Of a stretch of 45,883 nucleotides of DNA, positions 15,537 through 24,003 are shown one piece after another (the first letter of the stretch is position 1; every line of letters starts with the position of its first letter). The translations under genes and the position numbers were made by a program. The notes under the pieces are model-generated. The model saw only the letters and a list, made by a program, of their open reading frames with translations. It ran no database searches and had not been told where the DNA came from. Location: positions 1 through 45,883 of the forward strand of contig JABWBV010000002.1 in the NCBI GenBank assembly GCA_013359445.1. The letters are read 5' to 3'. The DNA comes from Anaerolineales bacterium (GTDB lineage: Bacteria > Chloroflexota > Anaerolineae > Anaerolineales > JABWBV01).

Positions 15537-15821
15537 TCAACACGTCTCCCCCTCGTCATCCACATAACAAAAATCGCCCTGAAACATCCGCCATTGCGCG
15601 GCGAATTTCTCAAAATCGCGGAGAAATTTCGTCAACGCCTCCTGCCCGAACGCCATCCGTTCTCCATCTCGCAAAACCGGAAGGGTCACCGTTTCCCCGA
15701 ACCGTTGCGCGGCCTCGGTCGGGGTCAGGATCACGCGGTCATATGCCACCACCATCTCTCGCAATTCTGCCTCCACCCAATCACCTGCAGGACTATTTTC
15801 TTCTCGAAAGACTTCTAACAT
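15537..15821 (-). CDS. small protein resembling a cysteine-free glutaredoxin-like fold
   Basis: This 94-residue protein is laid out like small thioredoxin/glutaredoxin proteins: a first strand (M-L-E-V-F), a loop where C-P-A-C would be expected but S-P-A-G is found (10-13), a helix (W-V-E-A-E-L-R-E-M-V), and then T-L-P-V-L-R-D-G-E-R. The last segment matches the cis-proline strand turn of the fold and is followed by a helix (E-A-L-T-K-F-L-R-D-F-E). The C-terminal ~20 residues (W-R-M-F-Q-G-D-F-C-Y-V-D-D-E-G-E-T-C) are an unusual tail with two Cys. If the fold is right, the protein cannot do classical dithiol chemistry at the first site. It lies six bases after the stop of the 134-residue gene and is convergent with the glycosyltransferase gene. 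Confidence 0.6.
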   Translation of the reverse strand: MLEVFREENSPAGDWVEAELREMVVAYDRVILTPTEAAQRFGETVTLPVLRDGERMAFGQEALTKFLRDFEKFAAQWRMFQGDFCYVDDEGETC

Positions 15822-15827
15822 CCGTTC

Positions 15828-16232
15828 TTAAGGCAAAAACTGCTCAATATAGTTCAAATACCCCTGCGGTCCACCTTCTTTTGTCCATAGGCGGAGTGAC
15901 TTTCGCAGGCGTTTCAGGCAAGCGAGAATCACTTCGTGTGACACGGGGGGAATCTCCGGGCTAGATGTACCTTCTTCGTTTTCGAGGGAGGCGCGGCCCA
16001 AACGCCATTCGCACATCGTTTGGACTTGCTCGTAAACCATACGCGTAACAGGATTTTGGGGAATCACTGCCGCCCGTCCGCGTAGCTCGCCCATATACGT
16101 GCGTTCGAGCGCTTCGAGTGCGTTATCCACATTGGCATCTGCCAACGTCTGGTTTTGGCGATACACAGAATGGATTGCCATTTCCATATTCTGCAAAATA
16201 TCCATATATTCTTCTTCAACATTTTGAATCAT
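15828..16232 (-). CDS. helical protein of unknown function (134 aa)
   Basis: The protein appears almost entirely helical: M-D-I-L-Q-N-M-E-M-A-I, then N-A-L-E-A-L-E-R-T-Y, and a C-terminal basic helix I-L-A-C-L-K-R-L-R-K-S-L-R-L-W. It ends in G-P-Q-G-Y-L-N-Y-I-E-Q-F-L-P. No signal peptide or membrane segment is seen and I do not recognise a family. The start is supported by AGGAG seven bases before the ATG. It is likely cotranscribed with the 94-residue gene after it, and upstream is a long hairpin that separates it from the Hsp70 gene. Confidence 0.65.
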   Translation of the reverse strand: MIQNVEEEYMDILQNMEMAIHSVYRQNQTLADANVDNALEALERTYMGELRGRAAVIPQNPVTRMVYEQVQTMCEWRLGRASLENEEGTSSPEIPPVSHEVILACLKRLRKSLRLWTKEGGPQGYLNYIEQFLP

Positions 16233-16564
16233 CGTTTTCTCCTGGTAATAGACGCAATTTCAGTAGACGGGCCAGAGTGACGATTTCAATCGTTCCCCTA
16301 ACGCCGGAAGTCGTCGCTACCAAATTGTGGTAATTACTCACCAGCGTAGAAGCTTCCGAAAAAAAGGATGGATGGGGGGATAGACATCCCCCCATCCATC
16401 CTTTTTTTCGAGACGACCCCTGTCAAGGGTGAGTAACGACAAAATTGTGATCGATTTTGCGGAATTTAGTACAGCGTAAAGTAAGTTTTGGTAAGTTTGT
16501 AAACGGGTAAAACTTCAGAAAACTTCCTTTACAAACCATTTAGGCGTGTTTTTCATTTTGCGTT
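16233..16564. other. gene-free region between Hsp70 and the 134-aa gene
   Basis: No coding region is convincing here. The region holds the long hairpin at 16357-16410, a TTACTCACC / GGTGAGTAA pair flanking it (16334-16342 and 16428-16436), and a GTTTGTAAA / TTTACAAAC inverted repeat at 16495-16503 and 16528-16536. Confidence 0.6.
16357..16410. terminator. very long perfect hairpin with A- and T-tracts, probable terminator
   Basis: A 25-bp perfect stem joins CG, seven A and GGATGGATGGGGGGAT to its exact complement ending in seven T and CG, around an AGAC loop. It lies about 150 bases downstream of the Hsp70 stop and upstream of the 134-residue gene. It can terminate in both directions. The stem is longer than terminators need. 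Confidence 0.7.
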
Positions 16565-17950
16565 TTATGCTTTACTTTCTAGTTCCGAGGCCTTGATCGC
16601 CAACCCGCCGACAATCGTCTCAAAGGGATTTAACGCTCGCAGGCGTTCGGCGCCAAACCGCTGGGCCAGCATTTCGATGAATGCGGGGATTTCGGCACTG
16701 CCACCAGTACGGAGAACGGCGTGAATCTGACCGGGGAGGAGACCGCTTTGGGCCAGGACCGCGTCTACCGCGTTTGCCGCCAGTTCCAATTCCTCGCGAA
16801 TCAGCCCTTCAAACTGGGCGCGGGTAATCCATTCGTCAATGTCGGTGCCATTGATCGTGAAGTGAATTTTGGTCTTCGTTTCTTTGGAAAGACGAATTTT
16901 GGCTTGTTCCAACTCCTGAAAGAGCGCGAACCCCAGGTTGGCACGCACCAGTTTTTCGAGCCGTTGAATGGCCTCGGGGTGACTGCCTTTTTTCCCCTGG
17001 ACGAACACGTTGTAGTAGCGGGGGCGACTCAGATTCACCATCATTTGCCAGCTTTCCAGCATTTCGGTGACGTGGGCGGGTAGGGGCGAGCCGTCCGCCA
17101 GGGTCGCGCCCTCGCCGAAGTATCGTTTGAGGGGGCGGATCAACGCCCGGTCCAGATCATCGCCGCCGAGCAGGACCCCGTGCGTTGCCAGAATCTCTAG
17201 GGGTTCGTTGTTGCCCACTTTCATCACGGTCAAATCCAGGGTGCCGCCGCCAAAGTCAAAAACGAGCAGGTTTTCTCGGACGGGGGTTTGATGGTGGTAC
17301 ACGTAGGCCGCGGCAACGGGTTCGAGTTCAAAGTGGATTTTTTTGAACCCGGCAAAGAGCGCCGCCTGGCGTAAGATGGCTTCTGCTTTTTCGTCCGCGC
17401 CGGGTTCGTCGGAGAATTTGACTGGGCGGCCAATGGCGACCCCTTCGACGGGGTGGCCGAGCGTTTTTTCTGCGCTGTCCCGCATGGCGCGCATGATCAG
17501 GGCGATCAGGTCTTCGACGGGGTACAGGCGGTCAAACACCTGCACGCGCGGGGAATCCGAGCGCCCGTGGGTGAAGACGTTAGGGCGGCGCAGGGTGGTT
17601 TTGATAGATTGGAGCAGGCGTCCGTAGGCGGCGGTGTCCACCTCGGCGGTGACATCGCGGATTTCGTGTATGGCTTCGCCCCCTGTGCTGGGGACCCCGG
17701 CCCACACGTTTTCAATGGTTCCCACTTTGACCGTTTCCCAATATACGGGGCGGCCTGTTTCATTGGTTAGGTATTGCTCAATCGCTTCCTTGCCCAGAAA
17801 ATGATCATAACTGCGGATCAGGTAGATAAATGAGCGCAGGAGGTGAGGGTTGATATTTTTGGGGTCAATTTCAAAAAATTGAATTTGGCCCTTATCGAAA
17901 CGGGCTATGGATGAGTTGCTCGTTCCGAAATCCATGCCGACGTAGATCAA
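16565..17950 (-). CDS. Hsp70-family protein of the YegD type
   Basis: The protein has the actin-like ATPase domain of Hsp70: phosphate-1 loop G-M-D-F-G-T-S-N-S-S at residues 5-14, phosphate-2 V-F-D-F-G-G-G-T-L-D-L-T-V, and the adenosine segment R-T-G-G-S-A-E-I-P. It lacks the full peptide-binding domain and lid of DnaK, as in the YegD group, whose function is unclear. I chose TTG at 17950, giving M-I-Y-V-G-M-D-F-G (461 residues, close to YegD length), because AGGAG lies six bases upstream. The frame extends 60 codons further, but that part is a translated repeat. No DnaJ or GrpE gene is adjacent. Confidence 0.88.
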   Translation of the reverse strand: MIYVGMDFGTSNSSIARFDKGQIQFFEIDPKNINPHLLRSFIYLIRSYDHFLGKEAIEQYLTNETGRPVYWETVKVGTIENVWAGVPSTGGEAIHEIRDVTAEVDTAAYGRLLQSIKTTLRRPNVFTHGRSDSPRVQVFDRLYPVEDLIALIMRAMRDSAEKTLGHPVEGVAIGRPVKFSDEPGADEKAEAILRQAALFAGFKKIHFELEPVAAAYVYHHQTPVRENLLVFDFGGGTLDLTVMKVGNNEPLEILATHGVLLGGDDLDRALIRPLKRYFGEGATLADGSPLPAHVTEMLESWQMMVNLSRPRYYNVFVQGKKGSHPEAIQRLEKLVRANLGFALFQELEQAKIRLSKETKTKIHFTINGTDIDEWITRAQFEGLIREELELAANAVDAVLAQSGLLPGQIHAVLRTGGSAEIPAFIEMLAQRFGAERLRALNPFETIVGGLAIKASELESKA

Positions 17951-17982
17951 GGGGAACTCCTGAAAAATGATTTGAGTGGATG

Positions 17983-18097
17983 ATGTCATTCCGAACGTAG
18001 TGAGGAATCGCTGGCGCGACGGTGGCAACAGTCTGCCCGTTGGGGGAAATTCCTCGTTCCACGTTCCAGGGATTTCTCCCGTTGGTCGAAATGACAT
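17983..18097 (+). repeat. 115-bp interspersed repeat with imperfect terminal inverted repeats
   Basis: The left end ATGTCATTCCGAAC and the right end GGTCGAAATGACAT are reverse complements apart from two mismatches. Inside are AGTGAGGAATCGCTGGCG and GGGATTTCTCCCGTT, typical of a family of REP-like elements found in many genomes. The reading frame upstream of Hsp70 passes through it. Confidence 0.7.
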
Positions 18098-18179
18098 GAA
18101 TATGTCTCGTGGACACGGTATTTTACTCAAAAGTTGAAGAATGGCGAATAGGGATATTAAGGTCTCCCTGCCAACCTTT

Positions 18180-18665
18180 TCATCCCTTCTCTAAATACGT
18201 TCGTATCCGCACCACCATCCCCTCCATTTCCTCCTCCGACAAATCCAAAACGCCCCTTTCCACGCTCAGCGCGGCGAGTTGCTGTTCTTTGAAGGGGATA
18301 CCCGGTGGGAGCGGGGCAATGTGCCAGTGAACGTGTCGGTTCCCTTGTTGGCTTCCGAGCGACAAAATGTACACCCGCTCCGGGGCAAATGCCTTTCGTA
18401 CCGCTTCCGCCACCCGGTAAACGGCCTTTTGGAGTTGCAGATATTCTTCCGGGGAAAAATCACCGGTTACTTGCTCTTTGTGCTGGATGGGGGCGACAAG
18501 GGTGTGCCCGTATAGGGTCATCCATTTACTCAAAAAAGCGATGAAATGTTCATCCTGGTAAATGATGTGATTCCCCTCCAACCGCCCGGCAATCATTTCA
18601 CAGATGAAACAGGGGCCGGTTTGAATCCTGTGGATGTAGGCGTCCTCATCGAAATTCTTCGCCAT
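18180..18665 (-). CDS. HIT-family hydrolase
   Basis: HIT proteins are nucleotide hydrolases or transferases. The 161-residue protein has the histidine triad H-V-H-W-H-I-A-P-L-P (111-120), with H113 or H115 acting in the nucleotidyl-transfer step. An N-terminal C-F-I-C pair (19-22) could bind zinc, as in several HIT proteins. A C-terminal acidic helix extends beyond the core. The substrate cannot be read from sequence (AP4A, AMP-lysine or other nucleotidyl compounds are known for the family). Its ATG lies 20 bases inside the end of the PH-domain gene, so translation is coupled. Confidence 0.87.
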   Translation of the reverse strand: MAKNFDEDAYIHRIQTGPCFICEMIAGRLEGNHIIYQDEHFIAFLSKWMTLYGHTLVAPIQHKEQVTGDFSPEEYLQLQKAVYRVAEAVRKAFAPERVYILSLGSQQGNRHVHWHIAPLPPGIPFKEQQLAALSVERGVLDLSEEEMEGMVVRIRTYLEKG

Positions 18666-19326
18666 AACGGTTCCCTCGGTTTTTAAAAATGGCCGGTTTC
18701 GCGGGGGCGGATGCCAGGGCTGGTTCGCCTTTTAGGGCCAGGAGCAGACGCGCCACCTTTTGGGGGTCGGAGATGTTAAAAAAGCCGATTTGGACGGTTT
18801 CGGTGCGGGTTCTCGAAACCATGTGCTTGCGTCCGGGACGCGTTTCGAGATAGGTAACCCGCTTGCTTCGGCGGTCAAAAATCACATCCCCTTCCGTGTC
18901 ATCCCCTTCCGTGTTGACGAACCGAATCTGGCCGGGGGCGTACGCTTGCACGCCATTGGCGGAAAGACGGTTGAGAATCAACGCGCGCTGATTCGTCACC
19001 GCATAAACGAGATTCTTCGCCTGCAAATAGCGCCAGAGCGGCATGAGGATAATCCCCACCCCGATCAGCATCATCGCGATTAAGACGGTGGAAAAGAGGA
19101 CGTCGAATGAAGTCGGCTTGCCTAAATCGCCGGGCATGATCACGGCACGCGGGGTATTCATGGTGCGGGTGTACATGAAGGCGAGCAGGCCTGTCCAGAT
19201 CACCCCGACGACGGATTCTTTGCGGGCTTTGCGGGCCGCGCTCATCGGGTTGGGAACTCCGATCCATTGCACGGTTTCGTCCGGGTCGAGAACTTTTTGT
19301 ACTTCGTTTGATAACTCACTTTCCAT
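18646..19326 (-). CDS. membrane protein with bacterial PH-like domain
   Basis: The protein (226 residues from ATG 19326) opens with L-D-P-D-E-T-V-Q-W-I-G-V-P-N-P, the typical start of bacterial PH-domain proteins. Two membrane segments follow (about 40-56 and 76-97). Next is a beta-rich region Y-A-V-T-N-Q-R-A-L-I-L-N and V-I-F-D-R-R-S-K-R-V-T-Y, then G-F-F-N-I-S-D-P-Q-K-V-A-R-L-L. Such domains may be scaffolds at the membrane. I prefer ATG 19326, with AAGGAAG upstream, over an in-frame TTG at 19347. It overlaps murI by 11 bases and the HIT gene by 20 bases. Confidence 0.8.
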   Translation of the reverse strand: MESELSNEVQKVLDPDETVQWIGVPNPMSAARKARKESVVGVIWTGLLAFMYTRTMNTPRAVIMPGDLGKPTSFDVLFSTVLIAMMLIGVGIILMPLWRYLQAKNLVYAVTNQRALILNRLSANGVQAYAPGQIRFVNTEGDDTEGDVIFDRRSKRVTYLETRPGRKHMVSRTRTETVQIGFFNISDPQKVARLLLALKGEPALASAPAKPAIFKNRGNRYGEEFR

Positions 19327-20158
19327 AAAATGAGGCTTCCTTTTCAATGAGGTTCCACGGTCGTGCTTCGACCGGGGCTTCCAGGTTGAGTAAATTTCGC
19401 AACCCCCTCTGCAATTGTTCTACCGCCCCTGTCGTCAAAAAACGGACCTCGCCCCTCGCTCCTTGCCCCTCGCCGCTTGCCTCCCCCACCATCCTCCCGA
19501 CCTGCCGCGCCACCGCGGGAGATGGATCGATCACCCGCACGTTTGGGCCTGCGATTTCTTGAATCAACGGGATGACGAACGGGTAGTGGGTACAGCCGAG
19601 AACTACGGTGTCAATCCCCTGATTCAACATCGGGTGAAGTGCGTCTTCGAGGATGTGCCGCGCCCCGTTGCCGTGGACCGCGCCCTGTTCGATTTCGTTC
19701 ACCAGGCCGGGGCAAGTGTGTTGCAGGACGTTCACCCCCTGCGCGAACCGTTCCACCACGGACGCGTACAGCTCGCCCTGAAAGGTGACGGGGGTTGCCA
19801 GGACGCCCACCACGCCCGTTTGGGTTTGTTCGGCGGCAGGTTTGACGGCAGGTTCCATCCCCACGAACGGGACCTCGGGGAATTTTTGACGGAGAAAATG
19901 GAGCGCGGCCGCGGACGCGGTGTTGCAGGGGATCACGATCATTTTCGCCCCCTGCGCGAGGAGCCAGCGGGTGATGGTTTCGGAAAGGGCGCGGACTTCT
20001 TCCAGGGTGCGCGCGCCGTAGGGGACGTGGATTTGATCGGCAAAATAAAGAATGTTTTCGTGCGGGAGTTGTTGGCGGATTTCCCGAAGAACGGAGAGAC
20101 CGCCCACGCCAGAGTCGAAGAGGCCGATGGGGGATGATGAATGGAATTGGGATGACAT
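19316..20158 (-). CDS. murI: glutamate racemase
   Basis: MurI makes D-glutamate for peptidoglycan with two cysteines acting as acid and base. The protein (280 residues from ATG 20158) has I-G-L-F-D-S-G-V-G-G (11-20), Cys78 in I-P-C-N-T-A-S and Cys189 in G-C-T-H-Y-P-F. The in-frame extension upstream of ATG 20158 comes from the terminator region and was excluded. Residues 226-238 (E-A-S-G-E-G-Q-G-A-R-G-E-V) look like a short inserted segment coded by a repeat of GCCCCTCGC words; it sits near a surface region after R-V-I-D-P-S-P-A-V-A and probably leaves the fold intact. murI heads the overlapping run with the PH-domain and HIT genes. Confidence 0.93.
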   Translation of the reverse strand: MSSQFHSSSPIGLFDSGVGGLSVLREIRQQLPHENILYFADQIHVPYGARTLEEVRALSETITRWLLAQGAKMIVIPCNTASAAALHFLRQKFPEVPFVGMEPAVKPAAEQTQTGVVGVLATPVTFQGELYASVVERFAQGVNVLQHTCPGLVNEIEQGAVHGNGARHILEDALHPMLNQGIDTVVLGCTHYPFVIPLIQEIAGPNVRVIDPSPAVARQVGRMVGEASGEGQGARGEVRFLTTGAVEQLQRGLRNLLNLEAPVEARPWNLIEKEASFYGK

Positions 20159-20174
20159 AAGGGGTATTTTAACC

Positions 20175-20223
20175 CGCAAAAAAAGGTTGTGCGGGAGACC
20201 TCCCCGCACAACCTTTTTTTGCG
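20175..20223. terminator. strong Rho-independent terminator at the end of the carboxylase operon
   Basis: A 21-bp perfect stem (CGC, seven A, GGTTGTGCGGG paired with its complement ending in seven T and GCG) surrounds the loop AGACCTC. It begins 14 bases after the biotin-carrier stop, so it ends the minus-strand acyl-CoA carboxylase transcript. It lies just before murI and isolates that gene. Confidence 0.9.
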
Positions 20224-20236
20224 GCAGTTTTATCGT

Positions 20237-20734
20237 TTATTCTACCGTTAAGAGTACCTGTTTCTGCTCCACACTCGTTCCCACGTTGACCCGAATTGCC
20301 CCGACTGTCCCTGCTTTGGGCGATTTTAGCTCGTTTTGCATCTTCATCGATTCCAAAATGACCAGCACCTCCCCCTTTTTCACTTCCTGCCCTTCACTGA
20401 CGGGAATCGCGACGACCAATCCCGGCATGGGGGCTTTGAGATTAAATTCCGCGTGTTCCTTGCCCGACCCAACCGCCGCCGCACGGAGCCGCCGTTCCCG
20501 TTCATCTTCCACCCGCACCTCGTACAGATTCCCGTGCAACATCACTTGCCACTCGTTCTGATTGGGGGACACAAACGCCTCGTACGAATGCCCGTTCACG
20601 ATGAGCGAATAAATGGGCTGTCCACTGACCGACTGATAATCCACCGTCAGTTCTGTGCCATCAATATTAACCCGCCCCTCTTCCATAATTTCGACCTGAT
20701 ATTCACGTTCGTTGATTGTGACGACATATTTCAT
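20237..20734 (-). CDS. biotin carboxyl carrier subunit of acyl-CoA carboxylase
   Basis: The C-terminal half is a biotinyl domain with the biotinylated Lys131 in E-S-M-K-M-Q (128-133), preceded by A-P-M-P-G and followed by S-P-K-A-G-T-V. The N-terminal ~90 residues form a beta-rich region, as in carriers of propionyl- or acetyl-CoA carboxylases with separate subunits. BirA attaches the biotin. It is the last gene of the operon and is followed at once by a terminator. The gap to accC is about 40 bases. Whether acetyl-CoA, propionyl-CoA or both are carboxylated cannot be told from this subunit. Confidence 0.88.
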   Translation of the reverse strand: MKYVVTINEREYQVEIMEEGRVNIDGTELTVDYQSVSGQPIYSLIVNGHSYEAFVSPNQNEWQVMLHGNLYEVRVEDERERRLRAAAVGSGKEHAEFNLKAPMPGLVVAIPVSEGQEVKKGEVLVILESMKMQNELKSPKAGTVGAIRVNVGTSVEQKQVLLTVE

Positions 20735-20776
20735 TTCGTATATCCTATTTCGTTTAACGTGCTACGCTCTGCGTTC

Positions 20777-22291
20777 CTACCGGTGCATCCGCTCCCAACG
20801 CCCCACCCACTTCCAGTTGCTCGTGTCACGCTCGTTGCGCTGGACGATTTGGGCGGCGGCTTGCGTTTGTTCGTGGGAAACCAGCGCGGCCAGAATCGCG
20901 GCAATTTCGGGGTGATCCACTTTGCCCTCTTCCGCGTCTTCCATCGAAAAACGCTCCTCGACAAACTTGGTATCGAACTGCCCAGCCATAAACCGGTGTT
21001 GGTTCAACAAATGCAGATGAAAGGGGATATTTGTCTTCACACCCAGGATCAGGTACTCTTCCAGGGCGCGGCGCATCCGCAAAATCGCTTGCGCCCGCGT
21101 CTCGCCCCACACGACCAGTTTCGAGATCATCGGATCGTAGTACGGCGAGATTTCAAACCCCGGAAACACGCCCGTGTCCACCCGCACGCCCGGGCCGGTG
21201 GGCACCAGACTCAGGTTGATCTTGCCCGTCGAAGGTAGAAAATTATTGTACGCATCCTCCGCATTGACCCGGCATTCCATCGCCCAGCCGTTCATTTTGA
21301 TGTCTTCCTGCGCGTACCGCAACTGCCGCCCGCGCGCGATGCGGATTTGCTCCTTCACAATGTCAATCCCCGTTACCATTTCCGTAATCGGATGCTCCAC
21401 CTGCAGACGGGTGTTCATTTCCAGGAAATAATAATTGCCGTCCTTGTCCACGATAAATTCAATCGTTCCGGCGTTGGAATAGTTGACTGCCTGCGCGGCC
21501 TTCACGGCCACCGCCCCCATTTGCTGGCGAAATTCTTCATTGTGATAAATGAACGGGGACGGGGCTTCTTCGAGCAGTTTTTGATGTCGCCGCTGGATCG
21601 AACATTCCCGCTCGCCGAGGTGGATCGTATTGCCCTGAGTATCCGCCAAAATTTGAAATTCGATGTGGCGGGCGTTTTCGATCATTCTTTCGAGATAGAC
21701 ATTGCCATCCCCAAACGACGCCTCCGCCTCGCGCCGCGCCGATTGCAGAAGGGCGGGCATTTCTTCCAGATTTCGCACCGCGCGCATCCCCTTCCCCCCG
21801 CCGCCCGCCGTCGCTTTGATCAACAACGGGAAACCGACGCCAGGAGCCAGGCGGAGCAAATCTTCATCCGTCAGCCCATCCGCGTCCATCGTGCCGGGGA
21901 CGACCGGAACGCCCACCGCGGCCACCGTTTTCCGGGCGACCATCTTATCCCCCATCTTCGCAATCGCGTCCGGGCGCGGGCCGATGAATGTGATGCCCTC
22001 ATCCAGGCAGGCTTGCGCGAAATCTTCCCGCTCCGCGAGGAAGCCGTACCCCGGATGAACGGCATCCGCCCCCGCGCGTTTTGCCACCTCGATGATCTTA
22101 TCCACGCGGAGATATGATTCCCGCGCGAGCGGCGGCCCGATCAAATACGCTTCGTCCGCGTACCGAACATGCAACGCCTGCCGGTCCGCCTCGGAAAATA
22201 CCGCTACCGTCTGTAACCCCACTTCCCGGCAGGCGCGAATGATGCGAACGGCGATTTCGCCGCGGTTGGCGATCAAAACTTTATTGAACAT
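20777..22291 (-). CDS. accC: biotin carboxylase subunit
   Basis: The protein carboxylates biotin on the carrier using ATP and bicarbonate. The 504-residue protein has the ATP-grasp layout: N-terminal L-I-A-N-R-G-E-I-A-V-R (7-17), the G-G-G-G-K-G-M-R loop near 165, E-R-D/E-C-S-I-Q-R-R-H-Q-K (about 225-237), the catalytic E-M-N-T-R-L-Q-V-E-H (about 288-297) and a C-terminal lid. About 55 residues follow the usual end (after F-H-L-H-L-L-N), with an acidic E-D-A-E-E-G-K-V-D and a final basic W-K-W-V-G-R-W tail. It sits between pccB-like and carrier genes on the minus strand. Confidence 0.93.
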   Translation of the reverse strand: MFNKVLIANRGEIAVRIIRACREVGLQTVAVFSEADRQALHVRYADEAYLIGPPLARESYLRVDKIIEVAKRAGADAVHPGYGFLAEREDFAQACLDEGITFIGPRPDAIAKMGDKMVARKTVAAVGVPVVPGTMDADGLTDEDLLRLAPGVGFPLLIKATAGGGGKGMRAVRNLEEMPALLQSARREAEASFGDGNVYLERMIENARHIEFQILADTQGNTIHLGERECSIQRRHQKLLEEAPSPFIYHNEEFRQQMGAVAVKAAQAVNYSNAGTIEFIVDKDGNYYFLEMNTRLQVEHPITEMVTGIDIVKEQIRIARGRQLRYAQEDIKMNGWAMECRVNAEDAYNNFLPSTGKINLSLVPTGPGVRVDTGVFPGFEISPYYDPMISKLVVWGETRAQAILRMRRALEEYLILGVKTNIPFHLHLLNQHRFMAGQFDTKFVEERFSMEDAEEGKVDHPEIAAILAALVSHEQTQAAAQIVQRNERDTSNWKWVGRWERMHR

Positions 22292-22324
22292 AGTTTTTAT
22301 ATTACCAAGAGTGTGTAAAGCCCA

Positions 22325-22372
22325 ACGAGTAATCAGTAATGAGTAAATGTTGCTTACTCGTTACTCGTTACG
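22325..22372 (+). repeat. imperfect inverted repeat of TTACTCGTTACTC words between accC and pccB
   Basis: The left arm (22325-22346) reads as repeated AGTAATGAGTAA words and the right arm (22354-22372) as TTACTCGTTACTCGTTAC, its imperfect complement. It fills most of the gap between the carboxyltransferase and biotin carboxylase genes and is probably a mobile or drifting low-complexity palindrome. Confidence 0.6.
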
Positions 22373-22374
22373 CA

Positions 22375-23928
22375 TTAGAGAGGAATATTCCCATGTTTCT
22401 TCGCCGGATTCATATCTCGCTTATTCGCGAGCATTTCCAGGGCGTTGATCAGGCGGGGGCGGGTGTCGCGGGGTTCGATCACGTCGTCAATGTACCCGCG
22501 CGAGGCGGCGACATAGGGGTTGGCGAACTTTTCGCGGTAATCGGCCACCAGTTCGGCTTTTTTCGCAACCGGGTCTTCAGCTTCTTCCAACTCTTTGCGG
22601 AAGATGATGTTTACCGCTCCATCCGGGCCCATGACGGCGATCTCGGCGGTGGGCCACGCGAGGTTCACGTCGCCCCGGATGTGTTTGCTACTCATCACGC
22701 AGTACGCGCCCCCGTAGGCTTTCCGGGTGATGACGGTCAGTTTGGGTACGGTGGCCTCACAATAGGCGTAGAGCAGTTTCGCCCCGGAGCGGATGATCCC
22801 GCCGTGTTCCTGAATCGTGCCGGGCAAAAAGCCGGGGACATCTTCAAACGTCAGGATGGGGATGTTGAAGGAGTCGCAAAACCGAATGAGTCGGGCGGCT
22901 TTTTCCGAGGCGTTGATGTCCAGCACACCCGCCAGCACCATCGGTTGGTTGGCGATGATGCCGATGCTGTGCCCCCCCAATCGGGCGAACCCGACGACGA
23001 TATTGGCGGCGTAATTTTCGTGAATCTCGTAAAAATCGCCATTGTCTACCACCAGCCGGATCACGTCTTTGATGTCGTAGGGTTTGCCGGGGTCAGCGGG
23101 GACGATGTCGTTGAGGGCGGCGTCGCGGCGGAGGGGGCTGTCTTCGGTTTTGGCGAAGAGGGGGTCTTCCATGTTGTTTTGGGGGAGGTAGGAGAGCAGT
23201 TTCCGCACCATGTACAGGGCGTCGGCGTCCGTTTGGGAAACGACGTGGCACACGCCGGACGTTTCGGAGTGGATGCTGGCCCCGCCCAATTGCTCAAAGG
23301 AGACATCCTCGTGTGTCACGGTTTTGACCACTTCCGGCCCGGTGACGAACATGTAGGAGGAATCTTGCACCATAAAAATGAAGTCGGTCAGGGCGGGGGA
23401 ATAGACCGCGCCGCCTGCACACGGCCCCATGATCACGCTGATTTGCGGGATGACGCCCGAGGCGAGGGTGTTGCGGAGGAAGATGTCGGAATATCCTGCC
23501 AGGGACACGACGCCCTCTTGGATACGTGCCCCGCCGGAGTCGTTTAACCCGATGATGGGCGCCCCGTTTTTCATCGCCATATCCATGATTTTGACGATTT
23601 TTTCGGCATGAACTTCGCCCAAACTGCCGCCCATGACGGTGAAATCTTGGGAAAACACGTAGACCAAGCGCCCGTCAATCGTCCCCCAGCCGGTCACGAC
23701 GCTATCGCTCATATATTTGCGCTGGTCTAGCCCAAAGTCGGTGGTGCGGTGGGTGATGAAACTGTCGATTTCGCGGAAGGAGCCGCGGTCGAGCAGGAGT
23801 TCAATCCGTTCGCGGGCGGTGAGACGGTTGTTTTTGTGTTGGCGGGCGATCCGTTCTGGCCCGCCCCCCAACGCGGATTGGATGCGAAGTTCTTGAAGGT
23901 GCTGAATTTTGGGGTTGATGTCGGTCAT
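22375..23928 (-). CDS. acyl-CoA carboxylase carboxyltransferase (beta) subunit
   Basis: This 517-residue protein is a full two-domain crotonase-fold carboxyltransferase of the propionyl/acetyl-CoA carboxylase beta type. It transfers the carboxyl group from biotin to the acyl-CoA. Oxyanion-hole glycines are seen in [12 protein letters not shown] (first domain) and [12 protein letters not shown] (second domain), with [12 protein letters not shown] and G-F-L-P-G between. The family determinant for substrate size is a residue I cannot place without an alignment. A GGAGAGG five bases before the ATG supports the start. It heads the operon with biotin carboxylase and carrier. Confidence 0.92.
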   Translation of the reverse strand: MTDINPKIQHLQELRIQSALGGGPERIARQHKNNRLTARERIELLLDRGSFREIDSFITHRTTDFGLDQRKYMSDSVVTGWGTIDGRLVYVFSQDFTVMGGSLGEVHAEKIVKIMDMAMKNGAPIIGLNDSGGARIQEGVVSLAGYSDIFLRNTLASGVIPQISVIMGPCAGGAVYSPALTDFIFMVQDSSYMFVTGPEVVKTVTHEDVSFEQLGGASIHSETSGVCHVVSQTDADALYMVRKLLSYLPQNNMEDPLFAKTEDSPLRRDAALNDIVPADPGKPYDIKDVIRLVVDNGDFYEIHENYAANIVVGFARLGGHSIGIIANQPMVLAGVLDINASEKAARLIRFCDSFNIPILTFEDVPGFLPGTIQEHGGIIRSGAKLLYAYCEATVPKLTVITRKAYGGAYCVMSSKHIRGDVNLAWPTAEIAVMGPDGAVNIIFRKELEEAEDPVAKKAELVADYREKFANPYVAASRGYIDDVIEPRDTRPRLINALEMLANKRDMNPAKKHGNIPL

Positions 23929-24003
23929 GTACCTCTCCGAAAGGGAATAAAATCTGACTTGAAGATGGACGGGATTTCTATCGATTTTCTGCGACTTTTT
24001 ATG

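Noticed and set aside
17951-18130. 60-residue N-terminal extension of Hsp70
   Set aside because: Translated interspersed repeat; a TTG with AGGAG upstream lies directly before the conserved ATPase start.
22339-23547. Long plus-strand frame over the carboxyltransferase gene (402 codons)
   Set aside because: Antisense shadow of a conserved gene; composition and lack of motifs.
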